Below, in pieces: positions 16,923-26,079 of a stretch of 64,000 nt of DNA. Location: assembly GCF_026239695.1 (NCBI RefSeq), contig NZ_JAPIVS010000003.1, positions 186,001 through 250,000 on the forward strand, in the 5' to 3' direction. Position 1 is the stretch's first letter. Each line of letters opens with the position of its first letter. The position numbers were made by a program, and so were the translations under genes. The stretch is from Pedobacter sp. MC2016-15 (GTDB taxonomy: Bacteria; Bacteroidota; Bacteroidia; Sphingobacteriales; Sphingobacteriaceae). The notes under the pieces are model-generated. The model did no database searches. It worked only from the letters and a program-made list of their open reading frames with translations, and was not told where the DNA came from.

Positions 16923-17814
16923 TGTAGTTGTAGCTTTTAGCGAAGCGCATAAATAGTTCCGCCAGAGCGTCCGGCTGACCATGAAGCTGAATGAAATGAA
17001 ACGGCCTTTCGATAACCATATCCTTGATATCTATGATGCGGCATTCATTGTTCTTGAGCTCTTTCAATATGGAGTGGATAGATAAAAAAGCCAGGCATTT
17101 GCTGTGAATCAGATAGGATTTAATGCTTTCGGTACTACCTAACTGCATTTCTATATTTAAGTCCCCCACCTTTATCCGGTGTGCTTTTAAAGCATATGCA
17201 ATAACATCTAGTGTACCAGAACCAGGTTCACGAAGTAATAAATCATAATCCTTCAACTCATTCGGTTTGATTATTTCCTTTTTCATGGCATAATTGTGAC
17301 CAGAACACACCAGCACCAGCTCATCTTTTAGATATTGTTCGTATTTAATCTGTGGGTTCCGGGAGATGCCTTCAATGATTCCAAAATCTATTTCCTTAGC
17401 AATCAAACGCTGCTCTACATCTTCTGTATTTCCGGTAACCAGTTGGATTTGTATATCCTTAAACTTATTGTGAAACTGTGCCAATACAGGTGGAATGATA
17501 TATTGTGCCACAGTACTGCTGGCACCAATCCTCAATATTCCTTTATGCTGTTTAGTAAGTAGATTCATATCATATTCCAGTTCCCGGTAGGTTCCAAAAA
17601 TCTGTTCTGCGTAATGCAACAATAATTCGCCGGCTGGGGTGAGGCTGATTTTTTTGTTTCCACTGCGTTCAAATAATGACATTTTGAACTCCTGCTCTAA
17701 TTCTTTAATGTGTTTGGTTACAGCAGGCTGACTGATAAATAACTCTGCCGAGGCCTTTGTAAAATTCAGCCTTTTAGCGACAGCATAAAATACTTGCAAA
17801 CGGAAATCTATCAT
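16915..17814 (-). CDS. LysR family transcriptional regulator
   Basis: A 299-residue LysR regulator. The N-terminal winged helix MIDFRLQVFYAVAKRLNFTK continues into ISQPAVTKHIKELEQEF, and a substrate-binding domain follows. The ATG at 17814 is preferred to one 45 bp upstream because LysR homology starts there. It is divergent from the cytochrome c gene and two steps from yeiH. CysB/YeiE-like LysR proteins commonly sit next to yeiH, so it probably controls the sulfur cluster, with the ligand perhaps a sulfur compound. Confidence 0.92.
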   Translation of the reverse strand: MIDFRLQVFYAVAKRLNFTKASAELFISQPAVTKHIKELEQEFKMSLFERSGNKKISLTPAGELLLHYAEQIFGTYRELEYDMNLLTKQHKGILRIGASSTVAQYIIPPVLAQFHNKFKDIQIQLVTGNTEDVEQRLIAKEIDFGIIEGISRNPQIKYEQYLKDELVLVCSGHNYAMKKEIIKPNELKDYDLLLREPGSGTLDVIAYALKAHRIKVGDLNIEMQLGSTESIKSYLIHSKCLAFLSIHSILKELKNNECRIIDIKDMVIERPFHFIQLHGQPDALAELFMRFAKSYNYNV

Positions 17815-17958
17815 ACACGGTTTTAGTAGATAAGCTAAGATACAAACAATTTGTTTCAACAGGTACTGACATCATAACCTTATGTTATCATCAATAACTT
17901 TTTATGCTTTTTCTGATGCGTAGAATAAATGCACATTTGTAACAGAAAAACATTGGTT

Positions 17959-19047
17959 ATGAATAAGGAATCAAAAGAAAAAGAAATCAGACAAGCACTT
18001 ATATATACAGCCAGGACAACGGCTATCATTGCGATTCTATTTGTTGCTTGTGGAACTATTTTCATCTGCACTTTATTCTTTAATGGGCAGCCAGATGTAG
18101 AATTGACAGCAAAAACCAAACAGGATGTGGAAACCGGTATAGCTGCTGTTAAAGTCAAAAGCCAGGTTGTACCTGCTGATGCCTGGAAAGCGCCTGATGA
18201 AAATACGATTCCGGCGGACACCAAGTACGGCCAGATGATTAGGTATGGCAAAGAATTAATAGCACATACGAGCAAATATTTTGGGCCAAATGGATCCATA
18301 GCCCGTATTACAAATGGTATGAACTGTCAGAATTGTCACCTCGAGGGTGGAACCAAACTGTTCGGAAATAATTATGCTGGTTTTATTTCCAGTTTTCCTA
18401 AAATGAGTGGCAGATCAGGAAAGGTTGAACCTGCATCGGCACGTATTGCAGAGTGCTTCAATCGAAGTCTTGCAGGCAAAGTACCAGACGAATCTAGTAA
18501 AGAGATACAGGCAATGCTGGCTTATATGAAATGGCTTGGAACAGGTGTAAAAAAAGGGGAGAAAGTGTTTGGAACGGGAACCGAAAAATTAAAATTCCTG
18601 GATAGGGCAGCGAATGTCAAACATGGAGCGATTTTATATACCAGTAAATGTCAAAGTTGTCATGGTGCAAATGGTGAGGGAATACTCGATGAAGACAAAC
18701 TAACTTATGTTTATCCGCCATTATGGGGCAAACACAGCTACAATGATGGCGCAGGGATGTATAGACTCAGTAACTTTGCGGGGTTCGTAAAGAACAATAT
18801 GCCATATGGTGCCAGATATGGAGATGCGCAGTTAAGTGATGAGGAGGCCTGGGATCTCGCTGCTTTTGTGAACTCACAGCCAAGACCACATAAAGATCAG
18901 GGAAAAGATTACCCTGATTTGTTAAAAAAACCTTTTGATGCGCCATACGGACCATATGCCGACAAATTTTCTGAAAATCAACATAAGTATGGTCCATTTG
19001 CACCAATTGTAACCTCCGAAAAACAAGTAAAACTAACAACTAAATAA
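17959..19047 (+). CDS. Dihaem cytochrome c, TsdA (thiosulfate dehydrogenase)-like
   Basis: A membrane-anchored periplasmic cytochrome of 362 residues. An N-terminal helix (IIAILFVACGTIFICTLFF) is followed by two c-haem sites, CQNCH at 123-127 and CQSCH at 231-235. The segment ARIAECFNRSLAGK and the repeated YMKWL resemble TsdA, which oxidises thiosulfate to tetrathionate or works in reverse. The cysteine in IAECFNRS could be the unusual axial ligand of TsdA haem 1 (inference). The ATG at 17959 is preferred over 17929. It is the first of four closely spaced genes and divergent from lysR. Confidence 0.82.
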   Translation: MNKESKEKEIRQALIYTARTTAIIAILFVACGTIFICTLFFNGQPDVELTAKTKQDVETGIAAVKVKSQVVPADAWKAPDENTIPADTKYGQMIRYGKELIAHTSKYFGPNGSIARITNGMNCQNCHLEGGTKLFGNNYAGFISSFPKMSGRSGKVEPASARIAECFNRSLAGKVPDESSKEIQAMLAYMKWLGTGVKKGEKVFGTGTEKLKFLDRAANVKHGAILYTSKCQSCHGANGEGILDEDKLTYVYPPLWGKHSYNDGAGMYRLSNFAGFVKNNMPYGARYGDAQLSDEEAWDLAAFVNSQPRPHKDQGKDYPDLLKKPFDAPYGPYADKFSENQHKYGPFAPIVTSEKQVKLTTK

Positions 19048-19066
19048 ATCATCAAAATCTAAAATC

Positions 19067-19522
19067 ATGAAAAAAATAACCTTAATCTGTACATTATTTT
19101 TGCTGATCGCAGCAACCTCGGCCACTTTTGCCCAAGCTACACCTGCTAATTTTACAGGGGCAAAAGCCACCCTGAAAAATTATAAGGCACTGTATGTAAT
19201 CAATAACGGTGATGAGAAAAAGATTGCAGGAACACTTCGAAACCTAAAAAATGCACTCGACGATCCCAGGTTAAAAGGGAAAATCAATGCAGAACTTATT
19301 GCCTTTGGAGATGGCGTAGCTGTTTACCAGAAGAACGGATCTTTTGAAAAAACATTGTTAGAACTGCAATCCAGAGGAGTAATTCTTGCACAATGTGAAA
19401 ATACCGTCAGAGAAAGGAAAATCGAAAAAAATACCTTATTTGATTTTATCAGTTATGTACCCAGCGGCAATGGTGAAATCATCATCCGTCAATATCAGGG
19501 ATGGGCAGTTGTACATCCTTAA
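19067..19522 (+). CDS. Secreted DsrE-family protein
   Basis: A 151-residue protein with a clear signal peptide (MKKITLICTLFLLIAATSA, then TFAQ). The mature DsrE/DsrF-type alpha/beta fold includes ALYVINNGDEKK, AELIAFGDGVAVY and the conserved cysteine in GVILAQCENT. Cytosolic DsrE proteins carry persulfide sulfur on this cysteine. A periplasmic version next to a TsdA-like cytochrome suggests sulfur handling outside the cytoplasm. It starts 20 bp after the cytochrome gene. Confidence 0.83.
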   Translation: MKKITLICTLFLLIAATSATFAQATPANFTGAKATLKNYKALYVINNGDEKKIAGTLRNLKNALDDPRLKGKINAELIAFGDGVAVYQKNGSFEKTLLELQSRGVILAQCENTVRERKIEKNTLFDFISYVPSGNGEIIIRQYQGWAVVHP

Positions 19523-19541
19523 ACCAAATAATTAGAAAATC

Positions 19542-20462
19542 ATGAAATATATAAATCACACCTTTTTAGCCACAGTTGCATTTTTATTGCTTTGTGGAAA
19601 TGTTAAGGCCCAGGATCATCGCTTTGATCCGCCCTGGAATACTCCACCTGAAAGTAAAGTTCAGTTCACAGTACCTGGAGTAGACAATGTGCCTGATCTT
19701 TTTGGAGACATTAATGATCCCCAACTTGTGGTTTTCTTTGCCGGTAACCAGTTTATGTGCATTGACGAATTAATTGCAGCCTTTAAAAAGTCATATCCAC
19801 ATTATCAGCGGGTATTTGCCGAAACGCTTCCCCCAGGCATTTTAGCCCAACAAATAAAAACCGGTAGCATTGTGGTGGGCAACATGAGAATTACCTTAAA
19901 GCCGGATGTTTATACAGCTGGTAAGAACCGGATAGACATGACCCCTGAATGGTTTAGCAAAACGACTTTATATGCTAGAAACAGGTTGGCAATCATGGTC
20001 CAAAAGGGAAATCCGAAGGCATTGAAGTCACTCAAAGATTTAGCAAATAAAGAGCTGAGGATCAGTATGCCCAATCCAGAGAATGAAGGGATCGGTAAAC
20101 GTATTGAAGAAGCCTATGTGAAAGCTGGAGGGGAAACATTAAAATCTACCATCATGGAAGATAAAGTTAAAGATAAGACTACTTATCTTACCATGATCCA
20201 TCATCGCCAATCACCAATGAGGATCCTATACAACGAAAGTGACGCCGCTCCAGTATGGTATACTGAGGCCTACTATCAGAAAATGATTGGCCATCCTGTT
20301 GAGCTCATTGAAATTCCTGAAAAAGAGAATATCCATGCGCAATATATAGCGGGACAGTTAAAAGATGCGCCACATCCGGCCGCTGCAAAAGATTTTATGG
20401 ATTTTTTGATCAGTCCGCAGGCTGCTGCCATCTACAAAAAGTTTGGTTTTGATTTACCTTAA
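19542..20462 (+). CDS. Periplasmic oxyanion-type substrate-binding protein 1
   Basis: A 306-residue secreted protein (signal ending near NVKAQ) of the ModA/PBP superfamily. It has a two-lobe binding fold with strand-loop patterns LVVFFAGNQFMCIDELIAAF, LAIMVQKGNPKALKSLKDLA and the C-terminal KDFMDFLISPQAAAIYKKFG. No ABC permease or ATPase lies nearby, so it is an orphan binding protein. It could act as a sensor or scavenger, or hand a substrate to the neighbouring redox enzymes. The ligand is unknown; a sulfur oxyanion is a guess from context. Confidence 0.75.
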   Translation: MKYINHTFLATVAFLLLCGNVKAQDHRFDPPWNTPPESKVQFTVPGVDNVPDLFGDINDPQLVVFFAGNQFMCIDELIAAFKKSYPHYQRVFAETLPPGILAQQIKTGSIVVGNMRITLKPDVYTAGKNRIDMTPEWFSKTTLYARNRLAIMVQKGNPKALKSLKDLANKELRISMPNPENEGIGKRIEEAYVKAGGETLKSTIMEDKVKDKTTYLTMIHHRQSPMRILYNESDAAPVWYTEAYYQKMIGHPVELIEIPEKENIHAQYIAGQLKDAPHPAAAKDFMDFLISPQAAAIYKKFGFDLP

Positions 20463-20473
20463 ACATAAACACA

Positions 20474-21223
20474 ATGAAAAATATATTTTTAACCATATTG
20501 TCAGTCGTTGCTGTAGTGACCATTGGGAATGCACAAATCCCAAACGATACTTTATATGTCTATGGTCCCGGTGGGCCGCTCGGACCGATCAATGAATGTG
20601 CGAAGGTTTTTGGAAAGCAGCATGATATCGTAATTAAAGTCACTGCCGGGCCAGATAATGAATGGATGCCGGATGCAATGAAACATGCAGATCTGTTCTT
20701 TGGAGGAGCAGAATACATGCTTTCAAAATTCATGTCTGACCACCCAAACATGATAGTGGCGAACTCTCGGACAGAGTTATATAAACGTGCGGCAGCGATC
20801 CTGGTACGGCCCGGCAATCCTAAAAACATCAAAAATCTGGGCGATCTCTGTAAACCAGGTGTGAAAATTCTTGATGTGAATGGGGCTGGGCAAATGGGGC
20901 TTTGGGAAGATTTGGCAGGTCGACAAGATCTGATTGCAAACATACAGCAGCGTATAGCAGGTACATTTGCAAATTCGGCATTGGGTATTGCTGCATGGAA
21001 AAATGATCCTCAATATGATGCCTGGATAACATTTGGCTCCTGGCATAACCGTTTACCAGACCTCACCTCAATGGTTAGGATTCCTGTTACACAAACAGTC
21101 TATAGAGGTACACCTGTAGTGAGGGGTAGCACTGGTACGCATAAGTCGGAAACTGAGGATTTTATCAAGTTTATGCAATCCGATAAAGGACATCTCATTT
21201 TCAAAAAATGGGGTTGGGAATAA
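20474..21223 (+). CDS. Periplasmic oxyanion-type substrate-binding protein 2
   Basis: A 249-residue secreted protein (signal MKNIFLTILSVVAVVTIG, then NAQ) of the ModA-like family. Patterns include TLYVYGPGGPLGPINECAKV at the mature N terminus, AAAILVRPGNPKNIKNLGDL and ETEDFIKFMQSDKGHLIFKK at the end. It is 11 bp after the first binding protein, and the two are distant relatives, possibly an old duplication. No transporter genes accompany it. The tight spacing shows that all four genes from 17959 are one operon. Confidence 0.77.
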   Translation: MKNIFLTILSVVAVVTIGNAQIPNDTLYVYGPGGPLGPINECAKVFGKQHDIVIKVTAGPDNEWMPDAMKHADLFFGGAEYMLSKFMSDHPNMIVANSRTELYKRAAAILVRPGNPKNIKNLGDLCKPGVKILDVNGAGQMGLWEDLAGRQDLIANIQQRIAGTFANSALGIAAWKNDPQYDAWITFGSWHNRLPDLTSMVRIPVTQTVYRGTPVVRGSTGTHKSETEDFIKFMQSDKGHLIFKKWGWE

Positions 21224-21340
21224 ATAATGTCTAAAAACTTATCTTCTATAACATGAAGTTATGGAAGATAAGTTTTAATGATTTGATCGGGGTTTATTAG
21301 TTATGGATCTTTGAATTAGAAAATAAAGACAATCAAAATT

Positions 21341-22327
21341 ATGACACAAATCAAAGACAATTCAAATTCTTCTAAAATAAAGGCGGGTAACCTGCTAAAC
21401 TTAAATTTAAACACCCGTAAAATTATCTTCATCCTGGCAGTTTTGCTGTGCCTCTTTCCATTTATGTCGCCTCCTTTAGCCTTATTGCTAGGATTAGTAT
21501 TGGCGCAACTAATGGAACATCCCTATCTGCATTTAAATCACAAGGCCACAAACCTGCTGCTAAAAATTTCTGTTGTCGGGCTAGGATTTGGAATGAATGT
21601 ATTCAGTGCAATGAAAGCAGGAAAAGAAGGCGTACTGTTTACCGTAGTTTCTATTTTCGGAGTGCTTATCATTGGTTTTATCCTGGGAAAAGTATTTAAA
21701 ATAGAACGTAAAACATCTTTTTTGATATCAGCTGGAACGGCGATCTGTGGTGGAAGTGCTATTGCTGCATTGTCGCCTGTAATGAACGCAGAAGAAAAAC
21801 AGATCTCCGTTGCAATGGGTACTGTTTTTATACTCAACTCGGTGGCCTTATTTCTTTTCCCCGCTATCGGACATGCGCTTAACTTGTCACAGTCACAATT
21901 TGGTATGTGGTGTGCCATTGCTATTCACGATACCAGTTCTGTTGTTGGGGCAGCCAGTAAATATGGTGAACAAGCACTACAGATAGCCACAACTGTTAAG
22001 TTAGCCAGAGCACTATGGATTGTTCCCGTAGCGTTTGGTACATCTTTCCTGTTCAAAAGCAACAATAGCAAAGTTAGTATACCCTATTTTATAGGGCTAT
22101 TTATCCTGGCAATGATCGCCAACACCTACTTACCTTTTATTAAGCCTTTTGCGCCCTACTTTGTAGCATTAGCAAAAGCAGGCTTAACTTTAACCTTGTT
22201 CCTGATAGGAAGCGGACTCTCATTTACTATCTTGAAAGCAGTGGGGATAATGCCACTGTTACAAGGCGTAATTTTATGGATAGTAATTTCAAGTGCTGCA
22301 TTATGGGCAGTTATATCTTTGGTTTAA
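21341..22327 (+). CDS. yeiH: YeiH/PSE family putative sulfate/sulfite exporter
   Basis: A 328-residue protein with about ten transmembrane helices. It matches the YeiH family: GLGFGMNVFSAMKAGKEG, TAICGGSAIAALSPVM and AIHDTSSVVGAASKYGEQAL are characteristic. Members are proposed sulfate or sulfite exporters and are often beside LysR regulators such as YeiE. It starts 118 bp after the second binding protein and may have its own promoter. In this cluster it would remove sulfite or sulfate from the cytosol. Confidence 0.9.
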   Translation: MTQIKDNSNSSKIKAGNLLNLNLNTRKIIFILAVLLCLFPFMSPPLALLLGLVLAQLMEHPYLHLNHKATNLLLKISVVGLGFGMNVFSAMKAGKEGVLFTVVSIFGVLIIGFILGKVFKIERKTSFLISAGTAICGGSAIAALSPVMNAEEKQISVAMGTVFILNSVALFLFPAIGHALNLSQSQFGMWCAIAIHDTSSVVGAASKYGEQALQIATTVKLARALWIVPVAFGTSFLFKSNNSKVSIPYFIGLFILAMIANTYLPFIKPFAPYFVALAKAGLTLTLFLIGSGLSFTILKAVGIMPLLQGVILWIVISSAALWAVISLV

Positions 22328-22333
22328 AATACA

Positions 22334-23725
22334 TTAGTTACTGATCATCACCAGCTTTTTTGAAAGATCATCAATAAGAACCACATGTTTATAATCGGCG
22401 CCACCTGTTCCTACACTCTTAATTATCCCCGAGGATTGACCGCTAAAAGCTCCTTTTTCATCGGTCTTAAAAGAATTGATGACATAATCTGCGTTAAACG
22501 TATCATTTGAGGAGTTGGTTAACGCTAAAGTATACGAAGTATTTGGCTCGAGTTTTTTAAAGTCCTGTTGGACAAGATCAGTCAAGCCTACGCTTCTTAC
22601 GTTTAGCATGCCTGATGACATTGAATTATCCTTATTCATCAATTTAATCACCTGACTTTTGTCTGCAAGATTAAGCGGGGTTAAATTTTCTTTTGAGGCA
22701 TTTGCAGGGCTGGCATTAGCGGCGTACAACAATGCTTGCGGACATTGTCCAATAGCAATGGTTTTTACAACGGCCATTTTTACCAGATCAACCACTTGTA
22801 CCTGGTCATCATTTTCTAATCCGACATATGCAAATTTACCATCTGCCGAAGTCCAGACGCCATGTGGCAATGATCCTGTCGCAACGCTATCAGTAAGCTT
22901 GAAATCTTGTGAAACACTAAATACTTTTAAGCTGTTTTCTCCGCCAATGGTTGCCAGCATCACAGGTGAATCATTAACTAAAGTAAAAGTGACATGGTTG
23001 GTAATTGGACCTGTATTTAGTACTGTATGTATCGTATTTGTCTCCGTGCTGATGACAGTGATCTTCCCTACATCCTTATGTGTCAATGCAATCCATTTCC
23101 CATCAGGACTACAGAATATATTTGGAGAAAATGGACTAACTACTGGAATACGCTTTACAATAGCATAAGAAGTTGCATTCACTACATCCACTTCTGCAGT
23201 AAAGCTGGAACAAATATAAGCCCATTTTCCATCTGGAGTAAAAGCAACCATTCCCGGGCCGTCGGCTACTGGGATTTGCTTGATTTCAATCAGTTTATTT
23301 GCATCAATTACGCTGATATACGATTCTCCTCTTACCGATATCCATGCCTGTGATCCTGAAGGGTTAAAGGTTGCCTCATGCGGTGAACGTCCGATATAAA
23401 CAGTTTTTAATACTTTATTTTTTGCTGTTGAAATAAAGGTTACTGAATTTGATCCAATGGAAACCGCTGCTAGTAATTGCCTTTTAGGGGAATAACCCAG
23501 GCCATGAACCAGGGCCTGTCCCTTATATAGAGGACTTAAGATATCAGGTTGGGGTTTACCAAGAACAATATTTCCTAATAGCGTTTGTGTTGAGGGATCT
23601 AAGACAGAAACCGTATTAGATATCTGATTGCCTGTATAAACCCTGTCTTGGGCATAGATTGATTGTGCTTTTGATTGTAGGGCAAAACTGAATATTAATA
23701 GCGTAAACAAGGATATCTTTTTCAT
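22334..23725 (-). CDS. Secreted YncE-like beta-propeller protein
   Basis: A 463-residue protein with an N-terminal signal (MKKISLFTLLIFSFALQSKA) and about seven blades of the YncE/40-residue YVTN type, visible as recurring V-x-V-I-D/P-x-G patterns such as SVLDPSTQTLLGNIVLGKPQ and SVIDANKLIEIKQIPVADGP. A C-terminal domain of ~130 residues follows. Propellers of this family occur with periplasmic redox enzymes. The 3-bp gap to DUF305 shows it is in the same operon as DUF305 and the sulfite-oxidase-like gene. Its exact role is unknown. Confidence 0.82.
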   Translation of the reverse strand: MKKISLFTLLIFSFALQSKAQSIYAQDRVYTGNQISNTVSVLDPSTQTLLGNIVLGKPQPDILSPLYKGQALVHGLGYSPKRQLLAAVSIGSNSVTFISTAKNKVLKTVYIGRSPHEATFNPSGSQAWISVRGESYISVIDANKLIEIKQIPVADGPGMVAFTPDGKWAYICSSFTAEVDVVNATSYAIVKRIPVVSPFSPNIFCSPDGKWIALTHKDVGKITVISTETNTIHTVLNTGPITNHVTFTLVNDSPVMLATIGGENSLKVFSVSQDFKLTDSVATGSLPHGVWTSADGKFAYVGLENDDQVQVVDLVKMAVVKTIAIGQCPQALLYAANASPANASKENLTPLNLADKSQVIKLMNKDNSMSSGMLNVRSVGLTDLVQQDFKKLEPNTSYTLALTNSSNDTFNADYVINSFKTDEKGAFSGQSSGIIKSVGTGGADYKHVVLIDDLSKKLVMISN

Positions 23726-23728
23726 ATG

Positions 23729-24325
23729 TTAATGGGAGTTTGTAAATGTCTTCATTTGTTGGATTTCTATCTGTTCATCTGAGATAATATTCTCGGCCAG
23801 TCTTTTTACATTTTTATTTTTTCCATACCGCAACTCAACTTTAGCCATGTCGATGGCAGCCTGATGGTGAGGAAGCATTATCCTTGCAAAGGACAGATCA
23901 GTATCAGACAATTGTTTTTCTTCAGGCATTTGTTCCATCATCACTTTCATCATCTTCTGGTTGGCGTTTTGATGTTGGTTGCCTGTAGCGATAAATCCTT
24001 CAGGATGGCTGAGCAGGAGTCGCATTTGCTGAATCTGGGTTTGTTGCTCAGCTTTGATACTTTTAGCTAGCTGAATCATTTCTTTATTTTTTCCGGTCTT
24101 AATCTCTTCTTCTGCCATATCAATAGCACCCTGGTGATGTGGGATCATCATTTGTATGAAATCTCTGTCTGCAGATGTGGTAGCTGATATTTCATCCATC
24201 TTCATCATCATATGAGCCATTTGCCCAAGGAAGACATTTTTTTTAGTTGCCATTTGCATGTGTTCATGTTGTGCTCGTGCAGAGAAACTAGCAAATAGTA
24301 GAAGTATAGACGTGAATCTGATCAT
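23729..24325 (-). CDS. Secreted DUF305 protein with two repeats
   Basis: A 198-residue protein with a signal peptide and two copies of the DUF305 unit. Each copy contains a metal-ligand-like HHQ motif (MMIPHHQGAIDMA and IMLPHHQAAIDMAK) and ends in EIQQM or QIQQM. Methionine and histidine richness (HEHMQM, AHMMMKM) suggests copper or another soft metal. It lies between the sulfite-oxidase-like gene (92 bp upstream) and the propeller gene. It may help metal delivery to the periplasmic oxidoreductase; this is inference. Confidence 0.87.
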   Translation of the reverse strand: MIRFTSILLLFASFSARAQHEHMQMATKKNVFLGQMAHMMMKMDEISATTSADRDFIQMMIPHHQGAIDMAEEEIKTGKNKEMIQLAKSIKAEQQTQIQQMRLLLSHPEGFIATGNQHQNANQKMMKVMMEQMPEEKQLSDTDLSFARIMLPHHQAAIDMAKVELRYGKNKNVKRLAENIISDEQIEIQQMKTFTNSH

Positions 24326-24417
24326 GGTTTGATGTAGAATATTAATTGTGATAAACTGTTTATGCCAAACAAGCCTTATGCGATAACCGCAAGATCCTGA
24401 AATTTGTTCTTATTGAG

Positions 24418-25614
24418 CTATATTACATCTACATCAATTGGCGAGATAAAATTAACCATGTAAGTTCTTCTGTCTAAATCATGCTCCATGGGTTGCGTTT
24501 TGCCATTTTGATCTGTCGCTCTAGCCATTAAACTATATCTTCCAGTCTTAGCAGGAACCACCCATTCAAATTCAAATAGCTGCCAGGCGAAAGGGATAGC
24601 AGGACCAATTAATTTTGCTGGTTGCCATGAATTTCCTTTATCCGTGCTTATTTCTACTTTCGATAGGTTACTATCACCTGACCATCCTGCACCCCTTACT
24701 TGATAAGGTTTTCCAGCCGGCACCGCTTCAAACAATACCGGCCTTGATATTTCAGACTTAACCAATGTAGTGGTTACGGGCGTCAAGGTAGGTAGTCCTT
24801 CAACACGCTTCCAGTAAGCATATTCAATCGTCTGCCAATAGCCATCAAACGGCTTTTCAGATGCAGTAATTTTCATCAGCCATTTCACAGATGCCATACC
24901 ATACCATCCTGGAATAATTGCCCTTGCCGGGAAACCATGTTCAGCACTCAATGGTTTTCCATTCATTTCATAGGCGATGATGATGTGATCCTGCATTGCT
25001 ATATTTAACGGAATGCTTCGGGCGAATTTGATTTTTCCTGGTGATTTCGGCTCTTCTGTAATCATCCCCTCATCATTCCCTTCCAAAATAATGTCTACCG
25101 TACCCACCTTTATGCCAGCCTTCTTTAACAATACGGATAAAGGTACTCCTGTCCATTCAGCATTGCTGATCCCACCTTGTTCCCATCCTAAACCCTTCAC
25201 TTTTGGGGCGAGGTTAGCACGTCCGTTTCCGGCACATTCTATAGTAGCCATTACCTTTTTTGCAGGAAGCTTTTTAAGTTCGCTCAGATTGATCTTTATG
25301 ACATGATTGGTGTTGCCGCCAATCTCTAATTCCCAATTTGTAGCATCAATATTGGGGATGTTAAAATGACTCCTGATGAAGAACTGGTTATTTGGAGTAA
25401 TCCTGTTTTTTAACGTAGGAAATGGAAACTCCATATTTAATGGCTTTTTCTCTCGCGTAATAAGTCCTGGAAATTCACTGTCTTGACTGGTTTGTTGAAT
25501 CTCCTTCGCGGAAGCCCAGGATGGTATTGTCGCACCAGCTATCACCGGGATAATTCCAGTAACAAAATTACGTCTGTTTAACGTGTAGTTTTGTGATGTT
25601 TTGTCGTTTTTCAT
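24418..25614 (-). CDS. Sulfite oxidase/SorA/SoxC-like molybdopterin enzyme
   Basis: A 398-residue Tat-exported enzyme. The signal contains LNRRNFVTG, then a hydrophobic core and SWASA. The molybdopterin domain carries the molybdenum-ligand cysteine at residue 127 in ATIECAGNGR, followed by GISNAEWTGVPL and MNGKPLSAEHGFPARAI. A C-terminal Mo-co dimerisation domain (from about residue 270) completes the sulfite oxidase family layout. It would oxidise sulfite to sulfate in the periplasm and pass electrons to a cytochrome. It heads the minus-strand operon with DUF305 and the propeller. Confidence 0.92.
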   Translation of the reverse strand: MKNDKTSQNYTLNRRNFVTGIIPVIAGATIPSWASAKEIQQTSQDSEFPGLITREKKPLNMEFPFPTLKNRITPNNQFFIRSHFNIPNIDATNWELEIGGNTNHVIKINLSELKKLPAKKVMATIECAGNGRANLAPKVKGLGWEQGGISNAEWTGVPLSVLLKKAGIKVGTVDIILEGNDEGMITEEPKSPGKIKFARSIPLNIAMQDHIIIAYEMNGKPLSAEHGFPARAIIPGWYGMASVKWLMKITASEKPFDGYWQTIEYAYWKRVEGLPTLTPVTTTLVKSEISRPVLFEAVPAGKPYQVRGAGWSGDSNLSKVEISTDKGNSWQPAKLIGPAIPFAWQLFEFEWVVPAKTGRYSLMARATDQNGKTQPMEHDLDRRTYMVNFISPIDVDVI

Positions 25615-26079
25615 TTCAATAAATGTAAGTGATTACAATATAGCTAAAAATCTCTCATAGGATAACTTATATTCTTCCATTTTCTTAATGGTTGAAAGGA
25701 AACATCTGTAGACTTTACTTCATCGCTGGCCTGCTAGAAAAGACATAATAATTCTATAACTGTTTATCAAATACTCATCTCAATTTCTATCAAAAAATGG
25801 TGAATTTTTGATAGGCGTTCACATTCGCTTTTAAATTTGTCTCAAAAAACGAACCAATTCCCTTTACACGGGCAAACTCGGTTGAGACCTTGATCCCGGC
25901 TGTAAAAGACTGTGTTAAAAAGCTAGATATCTAGGCGAGGGAAATTATTACTATGAAGATAAATTCCCAAATCTTCTTAAGAAGTCATGTGATAATAATT
26001 AAATTTAGAAGTGCTAAGTATTGAATTAACGGTATGCAACTTTTGAAATCTAAAGTGGGCTTATTATAACAAATAATTT
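25615..26079. other. Intergenic region with repeat copy 3 and a short coding-like stretch
   Basis: A gene-free 465-bp stretch. An open frame without start (25815-25934, 39 codons) passes through the third 15-bp repeat and reads through NEPIPFTRANSVETLIPAV before a TAG. It looks protein-like but I cannot identify it, and it may be the tail of a lost gene. The promoter of the sulfite-oxidase-like operon should lie near 25620-25680 (minus) but was not resolved. Confidence 0.4.
25840..25854 (+). repeat. Direct repeat copy 3, TCTCAAAAAACGAAC
   Basis: An exact 15-bp match to copies 1 and 2. Over 28 bp (25827-25854) it matches 8161-8188 at 25 positions. It closes the copper/fluoride/sulfur block on the right. 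Confidence 0.6.

Noticed and set aside
20560..20943. Minus-strand open frames over the binding-protein genes
   Set aside because: Shadow frames of clearly coding plus-strand genes.
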